Shown piece by piece: positions 7,006 to 12,627 of a DNA stretch of 12,627 nt. Source of the DNA: Bacillota bacterium (GTDB lineage Bacteria; Bacillota; Clostridia; Lachnospirales; Lachnospiraceae); assembly GCA_023424235.1 (NCBI GenBank), contig JAFAEB010000101.1, positions 1 to 12,627 on the forward strand. The letters run 5' to 3'. The position numbers and the translations under genes are program-made. Position 1 is the first letter of the stretch; every line of letters starts with the position of its first letter. Below the pieces are notes generated by a model. The model did no database searches, was not told where the DNA came from, and saw only the letters and a program-made list of their open reading frames with translations.

Positions 7006-7806
7006 ATGTTATCAATAAATATTGCAAATGGAGATAGAGTTAAGGCTAGTAAACAAAGAGATGGAGAAGTAAACTTAGTTTTTAAAGAAGAATATGAGGT
7101 TGGGGACCAAATACATATAATCTTCGATAAGATACATACTCATTATATTATTCAATTAGATGATGCTATTGGTCCATGTTTTGTGTATATAAGTAATTCA
7201 CATTTAATTTATGATATACCTTTTGGTGAAAAGAAAGTATGCTATTCTCCAAAGAGCTTTTATGGTAATTGTCATATTATTTCTGTACGTTATGCGACAA
7301 TAGAGGAAATGAAACAATATAAAAATCTATGTCTAAATAAATATGATCAAAATCAAAGTAATGGTAATGTAGTTTGTTATCCACATGCAATGGCCAATGT
7401 GGAAACAAGAGGGGAGTCTGTATTTGCAGCAAAAAACGCTATAAACGGGAACTGCTTAAACGAATCCCATGGTGTATGGCCTTATGAATCTTGGGGAATA
7501 AATAGAGATGATAATGCTAAGATAAAGGTAGAGTTTGGGCGTTTTGTTCATGTAGATAAATTAGTAATGTATACTAGAGCAGATTTTCCTCATGACAATT
7601 GGTGGGTTAATGTAAGAGTTACTTTTTCTGATTCTAGTTCCTTAATTTGGAATCTAGAAAAAACAGATAAAGCTCAAAGCTTGAAATTTCCAAGCAAAAA
7701 AATTGAATGGGTAGAGTTAAGTAATCTTATAAAGTCTGATGACCCATCCCCTTTTCCAGCACTTACACAATTAGAAGCTTATGGTGTTGATGAAATAAAG
7801 GAATAG
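7006..7806 (+). CDS. Protein of unknown function with C-terminal galactose-binding-like (F5/8C-type) domain
   Basis: I do not recognise a characterised family. The protein has 266 residues, no signal peptide and no membrane segment, so it is probably cytoplasmic. The N-terminal 110 residues look beta-rich, with a conserved-looking IPFGEKKVCYSP segment at about 71-82. From about residue 124 to 262 the sequence resembles a discoidin/F5-8 type C jelly roll: a start like CYPHAMANVETRGES, an N/G-rich loop with aromatic residues (VWPYESWGINRDD, about 157-169), a strand plus VDKLVMYTRAD, the NWWVNVRVTFSD strand, and a closing LTQLEAYGVD. These modules bind carbohydrate, which fits the glycan-use genes upstream, but ligand and role are unknown. 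The start is set by AGGAGG about 8 bases ahead of the ATG. It has its own promoter, and transcription could run on into vanR 77 bp downstream. Confidence 0.7.
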   Translation: MLSINIANGDRVKASKQRDGEVNLVFKEEYEVGDQIHIIFDKIHTHYIIQLDDAIGPCFVYISNSHLIYDIPFGEKKVCYSPKSFYGNCHIISVRYATIEEMKQYKNLCLNKYDQNQSNGNVVCYPHAMANVETRGESVFAAKNAINGNCLNESHGVWPYESWGINRDDNAKIKVEFGRFVHVDKLVMYTRADFPHDNWWVNVRVTFSDSSSLIWNLEKTDKAQSLKFPSKKIEWVELSNLIKSDDPSPFPALTQLEAYGVDEIKE

Positions 7807-7883
7807 ATTAGGCATTGTCACCAATAATTTATAAAGATTAGGGAGTAAGTTTATTACTAATAAAAGGCTTTAGGAGGGACAGA

Positions 7884-8576
7884 ATGAAGGATAATATCAA
7901 CATTTTAATCGTTGATGATGAGAAAGAAATAGCGGATTTAATTGAGCTATATTTAAAAAGTGATGGTTATCAAGTATACAAATACTATAATGGTCAAGAT
8001 GCCCTTCACAGTATTCAGGAAATAAAATATGATCTTGCGGTTTTAGATGTGATGTTACCGGATGTGGATGGCTTTACAATTTGCCAAAAAATTAGACAGC
8101 AGTATTATTTTCCAATTATTATGTTAACTGCTAAAGTAGAGGATGTTGATAAAATTACAGGTTTATCTCTTGGTGCTGATGATTATGTTACAAAACCCTT
8201 TAATCCATTAGAAGTGACCGCTAGGGTTAAAACACAACTAAGAAGGTATAAGATGTACAACTCTGTTAAAGATGAACAGGATGAATATGATATTCACGGT
8301 CTGGTCATTAATAGAGATAGCCATTTATGTACTTTATATGGTAAGCCTATTACCTTAACTCCATTAGAATTTGATATCCTTTGGTATTTGTGTGAACATA
8401 GGGGTAAGGTAGTTTCATCCGAAGAATTATTTGAAGCTGTATGGGGTGAAAAGTATTTTGAGAATAATAATACTGTCATGGCTCATATAGGTAGAATCAG
8501 AGAGAAGCTAAAAGAACCAGCCAAAAAACCAAAGTTTATTAAGACAGTTTGGGGGGTAGGTTATCAAGTTGAATAA
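7884..8576 (+). CDS. vanR: VanR-type response regulator, OmpR family
   Basis: This is the transcriptional activator of the van cluster, phosphorylated by the VanS kinase encoded next to it. Residues 1-120 form the receiver domain: acidic pocket D11-D12, phosphoacceptor D55 in LAVLDVMLPD, T82 in MLTAK and K104 in VTKPF. Residues 135-230 form an OmpR-type winged helix, with ITLTPLEFDILWYL before it and the recognition region VMAHIGRIREKL, ending KTVWGVGYQVE. All key residues are present, and 230 residues is the usual length. TAGGAGGG at 7871-7878 precedes the ATG. No good promoter is visible in the 77-bp gap; a small dyad (AGTAA at 7844-7848, TTACT at 7854-7858) is the only structure there. The 3' end overlaps vanS by 8 bp, so the pair is translationally linked. 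The name rests on the whole cluster; alone it would be a generic OmpR-type regulator. Confidence 0.9.
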   Translation: MKDNINILIVDDEKEIADLIELYLKSDGYQVYKYYNGQDALHSIQEIKYDLAVLDVMLPDVDGFTICQKIRQQYYFPIIMLTAKVEDVDKITGLSLGADDYVTKPFNPLEVTARVKTQLRRYKMYNSVKDEQDEYDIHGLVINRDSHLCTLYGKPITLTPLEFDILWYLCEHRGKVVSSEELFEAVWGEKYFENNNTVMAHIGRIREKLKEPAKKPKFIKTVWGVGYQVE

Positions 8577-8604
8577 TTTGAATCGTTTGAATAATTTGAA
8601 TAGA
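8569..8604. repeat. 18-bp tandem duplication at the start of vanS
   Basis: TTGAATAATTTGAAT at 8569-8583 is repeated at 8587-8601 (15 identical bases in each 18-bp unit). The duplication covers the vanS TTG start and the vanR stop codon. It yields four in-frame TTG codons (8569, 8578, 8587, 8596) and the protein repeat LNNLNR. The first TTG has the best ribosome-site spacing. Replication slippage could change the unit number without breaking the frame. Confidence 0.85.
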
Positions 8605-9687
8605 AATAAATTTAAGAAAAAGCTATCTCTTCATATCTTAACAAGATTTGTTATATCCTATATTATTTATGTTTTTATTGTCATAGCTTCTTTGTTTTTT
8701 GGAGTTTTTATAAGTTCACAGGTTACCTGGTATAGTAATAATTTATTGTATCGTATTTTAAAAGTAATTGATAATAATATAGAACTTATTATATTATTTT
8801 TATTAGTGTTTGGATTTATTGTAATATTTATTTATTATTGGATTAAAACCTTAAGTTATCTAGAAAAGGTAATTGAAGCTACCAAATCAATATATCATAA
8901 AAATGATGAATTGATTGTTTTGCCAGATGAGCTGAAAGAATTAGAAAATCAAATAAATCAAATACGTATGGATGTTGTTAACAATGAAAGAGCAGCAAAA
9001 GAAGCAGAAAAGAGAAAGAACGATTTAGTAGTATATTTAGCACATGATTTAAAAACACCTTTAACTTCTATAATAGGATATTTAACTTTACTAAGAGATG
9101 AATTACAGATCTCTGAAGAATTAAGAGAAAAATATTTGTCTATTAGTTTAGATAAAGCAGAGCGTTTAGAGGATTTAATAAACGAATTCTTTGAAATAAC
9201 AAGGTTTAATTTAACGAACCTTTCATTAGATATTAGTAAAGTAAATTTGACCAGAATGTTGGAGCAAATTTTGTTTGAGTTTAAACCATTAATGGATGAG
9301 AAAGAAATCGATTATTCTCTTAAAATAGAACAAGATATGTATGTGGTTTTTGATGTAAATAAAATGCAACGTGTATTTGATAATTTACTTCGTAACGCAA
9401 TTAATTATAGTTTTGAAAAAAGTACGATTGAGATAAATGTAGAAAAAGTAGGGAAAAACTTATTAATTTCAGTCAAGAATCATGGCTATACCATAGCTCA
9501 AGATAAACTAGAACGAATCTTTGAGCAATTTTATCGATTAGACACTGCTAGAACTAGTAAAACTGGTGGAGCAGGACTTGGATTAGCGATAGCAAAAGAA
9601 ATCATTACCTTACACAAAGGAACTATTTCGGTAGTGAGTTATGATGATATTATTAAGTTTGAAATTAGTCTCCCAATGCGCTTGTAG
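8569..9687 (+). CDS. vanS: VanS-type membrane sensor histidine kinase
   Basis: This kinase senses the antibiotic or cell-wall state and phosphorylates VanR. The start is TTG at 8569, eight bases after the GGTAGG-like ribosome site inside the vanR end; no ATG lies nearby. Of 372 residues, two membrane helices span about 24-50 and 71-95 with a short outside loop of about 20 residues, as in VanS proteins with a small sensor. A HAMP-like linker and coiled coil lead to the H box LAHDLKTPL (phospho-His 159). The N box is FDNLLRNAINY (270-280), the F-box-like region FEQFYRLD, and the G2 box GGAGLGLA (333-340). The G1 box reads KNHGYTI where many kinases have D-x-G-x-G; this Asp-to-Asn change seems common among VanS-like kinases, so I do not treat it as inactivating. 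The first twelve residues hold a short duplicated LNNLNR motif. No terminator is seen directly at the stop, but a complex structure follows before vanG. Confidence 0.88.
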   Translation: MNNLNRLNNLNRNKFKKKLSLHILTRFVISYIIYVFIVIASLFFGVFISSQVTWYSNNLLYRILKVIDNNIELIILFLLVFGFIVIFIYYWIKTLSYLEKVIEATKSIYHKNDELIVLPDELKELENQINQIRMDVVNNERAAKEAEKRKNDLVVYLAHDLKTPLTSIIGYLTLLRDELQISEELREKYLSISLDKAERLEDLINEFFEITRFNLTNLSLDISKVNLTRMLEQILFEFKPLMDEKEIDYSLKIEQDMYVVFDVNKMQRVFDNLLRNAINYSFEKSTIEINVEKVGKNLLISVKNHGYTIAQDKLERIFEQFYRLDTARTSKTGGAGLGLAIAKEIITLHKGTISVVSYDDIIKFEISLPMRL

Positions 9688-9733
9688 GAATTTCGTAAGA
9701 AATTCATCATAATTAAATAATATTTCATTATGA
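9688..9733. promoter_or_regulatory. Two dyads downstream of vanS (candidate VanR control region)
   Basis: Directly after the vanS stop codon, GAATTTC (9688-9694) and GAAATTC (9699-9705) form a perfect 7-bp hairpin with a GTAA tetraloop. A second inverted repeat, TCATAAT (9707-9713) and ATTATGA (9727-9733), follows with a 13-bp gap, and a nested TTTCAT-T-ATGAAA palindrome lies at 9723-9735. In other van clusters VanR binds just upstream of the resistance-gene promoter, so these are reasonable binding candidates; no consensus match is claimed. Confidence 0.4.
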
Positions 9734-9741
9734 AAAAACGT

Positions 9742-9828
9742 GAAATAAGTATTTCCTTATTTGATATGATTAAATCATAGATATGATTAAATATATCATT
9801 AGTCAAACAAGGAAATGCTTATTTTTTT
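9742..9828 (+). terminator. Long-stem terminator or attenuator between vanS and vanG
   Basis: The segment 9742-9764 pairs with 9803-9825 over about 23 positions, with one A-C mismatch (9759/9808) and G-T wobbles at 9750/9817 and 9742/9825. A run of seven T (9822-9828) follows the last strong pairs. The 38-nt loop contains a direct repeat and promoter-like hexamers. Transcripts reading through from vanS should fold and stop here. A transcript starting inside the loop would lack the left arm and escape, which would separate expression of vanRS from that of vanG-vanXY-vanT. Confidence 0.7.
9761..9792 (+). promoter_or_regulatory. Direct repeat with promoter-like hexamers upstream of vanG
   Basis: GATATGATTAAAT occurs at 9763-9775 and 9780-9792, a 17-bp period. 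Each copy contains TATGAT (9765-9770 and 9782-9787), five of six bases of the -10 consensus. TTGATA at 9761-9766 is a good -35 match but lies only 15 bp before the second TATGAT, shorter than ideal. A sub-optimal promoter is expected where an activator such as VanR assists the polymerase. Position and logic favour a vanG promoter here; which hexamers are used is uncertain. Confidence 0.4.
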
Positions 9829-9858
9829 GTGTCATTATAAGCAGGAAAAGGAGAAAAA

Positions 9859-10899
9859 ATGAAAAAAATCGGAATTATATTTGGTGGATGTTCTAGTGAG
9901 TATGAGGTATCCCTACAATCAGCCTACTCCATTATTACACATATAGATAGGATGAGATATGAGCCTGTATTGATTGGAATAACAAGAAAAGGTGAGTGGT
10001 TTCATTATTATGGAGATGTAGAGAATATAAAGGAAGATAACTGGTATGTTAATGATTGTATCCCAGCCATAATTTCACCTGACAGAAGTGTAAAGGGTTT
10101 AGTTGAACTAAAAGATAAGGAAATTAATATTATTAAGTTAGATGCTGTATTTCCAGTTCTTCATGGTAAGAATGGGGAAGATGGTACGATTCAAGGGCTT
10201 ATTACATTAGCTGGCATACCGATTATTGGCTGTGGGATATTAAGCTCTTCTCTATGTATGGATAAAGACAGGGCACATAAATTAGTAAGGGCACAAGGTG
10301 TGGATACACCAGAAGCCTTAGTGTTTAATAAGGGTGAAGAAATAGAAAAAATGATTGAAGCAACTAAGAAGCTTAAGTATCCTTTATTTGTTAAGCCAGT
10401 AAAGGCAGGTTCTTCATTTGGTATTAGTAAAATATATGAGGAAGGTATGCTTTATGAAGCAATTAGCAATAGTTTTATATATGATGACGAAGTAATAATT
10501 GAAGAAAATGTAGAAGGGTTTGAAGTAGGACTAGCAATCCTTGGAAATGACGATATTATTGTTGGTGAAGTTGATGAAATAGAACTTACAGATGGCTTCT
10601 TTGATTTTACAGAAAAATATACCCTTAAAAGTTCTAAAATTCATATGCCTGCAAGATTAGATAATAAGATGATAAGTAAAATAAAAAATATTGCAGTTTT
10701 AATTTATCGAACACTTGGATGTAAGGGATTTGCAAGAGTTGATATGTTTGTAACTCCAAATGGTAAGGTTGTATTTAATGAAGTTAACACCATTCCAGGT
10801 TTTACCTCCCACAGTAGGTATCCTAATATGATGAAAGGTATTGGTATGTCCTACAGTGAAATATTGGACAAGCTAATAGAATTAGGGTTAGAGGGATGA
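9859..10899 (+). CDS. vanG: D-alanine--D-serine ligase, VanG type
   Basis: This cytoplasmic ATP-grasp enzyme should join D-alanine to D-serine, giving wall precursors that bind vancomycin weakly. AAAAGGAGA precedes the ATG, and 346 residues is the normal length. The N-terminal domain has GGCSSEYEVSLQSA (9-22, with the D-Ala-binding Glu 16) and the HGKNGEDGTIQG loop (102-113). The ATP-binding part has VKPVKAGSSFGISK (178-191). The omega loop reads FFDFTEKYTLKSSKIHMPA (247-265); its retained EKY differs from the His-containing loop of VanA/VanB D-lactate ligases and fits D-Ser or D-Ala ligases. The metal site NEVNTIPGFTSHSRYP (307-322) closes the fold. The flanking vanXY and vanT, which would supply D-Ser, strongly favour D-Ala-D-Ser over a plain D-Ala-D-Ala ligase. 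It is first in the resistance unit and overlaps vanXY by ATGA. Confidence 0.93.
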   Translation: MKKIGIIFGGCSSEYEVSLQSAYSIITHIDRMRYEPVLIGITRKGEWFHYYGDVENIKEDNWYVNDCIPAIISPDRSVKGLVELKDKEINIIKLDAVFPVLHGKNGEDGTIQGLITLAGIPIIGCGILSSSLCMDKDRAHKLVRAQGVDTPEALVFNKGEEIEKMIEATKKLKYPLFVKPVKAGSSFGISKIYEEGMLYEAISNSFIYDDEVIIEENVEGFEVGLAILGNDDIIVGEVDEIELTDGFFDFTEKYTLKSSKIHMPARLDNKMISKIKNIAVLIYRTLGCKGFARVDMFVTPNGKVVFNEVNTIPGFTSHSRYPNMMKGIGMSYSEILDKLIELGLEG

Positions 10900-11660
10900 G
10901 TAAAATTAATATTACAGTAAATAAAGCGGATATAAGCAATGGTCCTTTAATTTTAGTGAATCAAAATCATCCTGTTAAAAGTTCAAATAAGATGCACTTA
11001 ACTGTGATAAGAGGAGATTATCCTTCTATTGAGCTTGAGAGCCGTGCGGCTTCTATGCTTAACAATTTAATAAAAGCAGTAGATGGGAATAAGGATATTA
11101 TACCTGTTAGTGGGTATCGTTCCTTAGAAGAACAAGATACAATATACAAGAATTCTATGATCGAGAATGGTATTGATTTTACGAAAAAGTATGTAGCCCT
11201 ACCCAACCACAGTGAACATCAAACAGGACTAGCGATAGATTTAGCTATGAATGATGATGAAATTGATTTTATATGCCCAAACTTTCCCTATACTGGAGTG
11301 TGTAAAAGATTTCGAGAAGAAGCTACAAGTTATGGATTTATTGAACGGTATCAAGAAGGAAAAGAAAGAATAACTGGAATTGCCCATGAACCGTGGCATT
11401 TTCGTTATGTAGGATATCCTCATTCAAAAATTATCATGGAAAGAGGATATTCATTAGAGGAATATCATGATTATCTAAAAAAATATAGCTATGATAATGA
11501 ACACTTATTTGTAGATCATGGTAAGAAAAGATTGGAAATATTTTATGTCCCTAGTAAGAGTGAGTCGACAACAATTGAAATTTATGAGGATGCGATTCAT
11601 CAAGTATCAGGCAATAACATAGATGGATTCATATTTACATTGTGGAGGAAGGGGGCATAA
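10896..11660 (+). CDS. vanXY: D,D-dipeptidase/D,D-carboxypeptidase, VanXY type
   Basis: This zinc peptidase is expected to hydrolyse D-Ala-D-Ala and to trim terminal D-Ala from pentapeptide precursors, removing vancomycin targets while sparing D-Ala-D-Ser. It has no signal peptide or membrane helix, unlike membrane-bound VanY, so it should work in the cytoplasm, which is the VanXY pattern. The substrate-binding VSGYRSLEEQ (71-80) is followed by SEHQTGLAIDLA (106-117), giving zinc ligands H108 and D115, and HEPWHFRYVG (164-173), giving catalytic Glu 165 and zinc ligand H168. The full M15 site is intact. The 254-residue length fits VanXY, including a C-terminal extension of about 50 residues after the catalytic domain. 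Its ATG overlaps the vanG stop codon as ATGA, so translation is coupled. vanT begins two bases after its stop. Confidence 0.9.
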   Translation: MSKINITVNKADISNGPLILVNQNHPVKSSNKMHLTVIRGDYPSIELESRAASMLNNLIKAVDGNKDIIPVSGYRSLEEQDTIYKNSMIENGIDFTKKYVALPNHSEHQTGLAIDLAMNDDEIDFICPNFPYTGVCKRFREEATSYGFIERYQEGKERITGIAHEPWHFRYVGYPHSKIIMERGYSLEEYHDYLKKYSYDNEHLFVDHGKKRLEIFYVPSKSESTTIEIYEDAIHQVSGNNIDGFIFTLWRKGA

Positions 11661-11662
11661 GT

Positions 11663-12627
11663 ATGATATCGAATCAAAAAACAGTGGGACATAGTAACAT
11701 GTATGGATTACTTGATTATTTTCGTATGGTTGCTGCTTTTATGGTTGTTGCAATTCATACATCTCCTTTTCTTACTATAAGTGAGAGTGCTAATTTTATA
11801 GTAACAAGAATTATTTCTCGACTAGCGGTTCCCTTTTTCTTTTCAGTATCCGGCTTCTTTCTTTTTAAGTCTGTAAACAATAAAGAGGGATTTTCTAGAT
11901 TTATAAAGAAAACACTTTTACTTTATATTGCTTTAATTCTGTTATTCATACCTATCAATGTGTATATGGGATATTTTAAGGAGCTTAGTGTTCTAGATAT
12001 ATTTAAGGATTTGGTATTTAATGGGACGATGTATCATCTTTGGTATTTGCCAGCTGCAATTCTTGGAGCTATCCTATCCTATTTCTTAATCAATAAAATT
12101 GGGTTAAAAATGGGTCTATTACTTAGTTTGGCTCTTTATATAGTCGGATTGTTTGGAGATAGTTATTATGGAATATTAGCAAATAATCCTTCTTTACTTA
12201 AAATATATGATTATAATTTTCTATTTTTTGATTATACAAGAAATGGATTTTACTTTGCACCAATTTATTTTATACTGGGTGCTTATATACAGAAAGAGAA
12301 AAAGGTTTCCTTACGCCTTAATGTACTAGGCTTTTTAGTTTCCTTTTCTGCTATGATGATAGAAGCAATGCTATTAAAGTCAAATGGTACTATGAAACAT
12401 GATAGTATGTATCTATTCTTAGTACCATCAATCTATTTTTTAATGCATCTTCTTATTCAAATAAAGCTGAAACCTAGACCTTCCTTACGAACCATTTCAA
12501 TGATAATTTATGTAATACATCCGATTATGATTTTAATAGTAAGAGTAACAGGTAAAATGCTAGGTTTAGAGGACTTGTTTATTCATAATAGTTTCATTCA
12601 TTTTGCATCAGTAGCAGTGTCCTCTTA
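11663..12627 (+). CDS. vanT: VanT membrane serine racemase, N-terminal acyltransferase-like part (3' cut by window)
   Basis: The frame is open from ATG at 11663 to the end of the window (321 complete codons, no stop). GGAGGAAGGGGG, ending 7 bases before the ATG, is a strong ribosome site, so I prefer this start to the ATG at 11699. The visible part is a polytopic acyltransferase-3-type membrane domain with about eight to ten hydrophobic segments. It opens LDYFRMVAAFMVVAIHTSPF (16-36; conserved Arg 21 and His 32) and contains AVPFFFSVSGFFLF, YHLWYLPA (124-131) and YVIHPIMI (283-290). In VanT proteins this domain, thought to aid serine uptake, is fused to a C-terminal PLP-dependent alanine-racemase-fold domain that makes D-serine. 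That half should lie beyond the window, so the name depends on position directly after vanG and vanXY; alone the fragment would be only an acyltransferase-3 protein. Confidence 0.85.
   Translation, partial: MISNQKTVGHSNMYGLLDYFRMVAAFMVVAIHTSPFLTISESANFIVTRIISRLAVPFFFSVSGFFLFKSVNNKEGFSRFIKKTLLLYIALILLFIPINVYMGYFKELSVLDIFKDLVFNGTMYHLWYLPAAILGAILSYFLINKIGLKMGLLLSLALYIVGLFGDSYYGILANNPSLLKIYDYNFLFFDYTRNGFYFAPIYFILGAYIQKEKKVSLRLNVLGFLVSFSAMMIEAMLLKSNGTMKHDSMYLFLVPSIYFLMHLLIQIKLKPRPSLRTISMIIYVIHPIMILIVRVTGKMLGLEDLFIHNSFIHFASVAVSS

Noticed and set aside
7807..7883. Promoter just upstream of vanR
   Set aside because: TTGTCA at 7815-7820 looks like a -35 box, but no -10 hexamer occurs at 16-18 bp; TATAAA at 7830-7835 is only 9 bp away.
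9859..10899. Housekeeping D-Ala-D-Ala ligase instead of VanG
   Set aside because: The omega-loop EKY motif alone would allow it, but coupling to vanXY and a vanT-like gene behind vanRS makes the D-Ser ligase reading much more likely.
11018..11423. Two short minus-strand frames opposite vanXY
   Set aside because: They mirror the intact vanXY coding sequence, including its zinc-site region, and show no independent coding evidence.
7806..12627. Transposon or genomic island carrying the van cluster
   Set aside because: No transposase, integrase, tRNA or flanking repeat is visible, and base composition does not change at the cluster boundary; the downstream edge is outside the window.

Overview
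The window is AT-rich, Gram-positive DNA. Ribosome binding sites are strong (AGGAGG/AAGGAG), U-tailed terminators are frequent, the lipoprotein signal is Firmicutes-like, and the gene families are typical of clostridia. The best guess is an anaerobic, plant- or glycan-degrading member of Lachnospiraceae (a Lachnoclostridium-like clostridium). That placement is inferred from content and composition, not from a marker gene. Every complete or partial gene I can support lies on the + strand. I found no RNA gene, insertion sequence or CRISPR array.

Positions 1-5270 are a glycan-use region. The 3' half of a family 38 alpha-mannosidase ends at a clear terminator. It is followed by a three-gene carbohydrate ABC importer of the LplB/YtcP type: two permeases and a lipoprotein that binds the substrate. 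The importer has its own promoter, and a pair of near-identical 12-bp repeats set 31 bp apart lies just upstream of it, which could be an operator. No ATPase is encoded here, so the importer probably borrows a shared MsmX-type ATPase. The gene neighbourhood suggests, but does not prove, import and cleavage of mannose-containing glycans.

Positions 5271-7806 hold two less ordinary genes. One encodes a secreted protein joining an endonuclease/exonuclease/phosphatase-type catalytic domain to a jacalin-like lectin domain, preceded by a large leader hairpin and followed by a terminator. The other encodes an apparently cytoplasmic protein of unknown function with a C-terminal galactose-binding-like (discoidin-type) module and its own promoter.

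Positions 7884-12627 are a vanG-type glycopeptide-resistance-like cluster in the order vanR-vanS-vanG-vanXY-vanT, the last gene cut by the window end. VanS senses and VanR responds. VanT should supply D-serine, VanG should join it to D-alanine, and VanXY should remove the normal D-Ala-D-Ala precursors, so that the cell wall ends in D-Ala-D-Ser. The regulatory pair and the resistance genes are separated by 171 bp packed with dyads, including a long stem with a T-tract whose loop carries a direct repeat with promoter-like hexamers. This arrangement could let an internal promoter escape a terminator that stops read-through from vanRS. I regard it, together with the 18-bp duplication at the TTG start of vanS and the nuclease-like/lectin fusion, as the points most worth checking. 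I did not find a wholly new multi-gene system.
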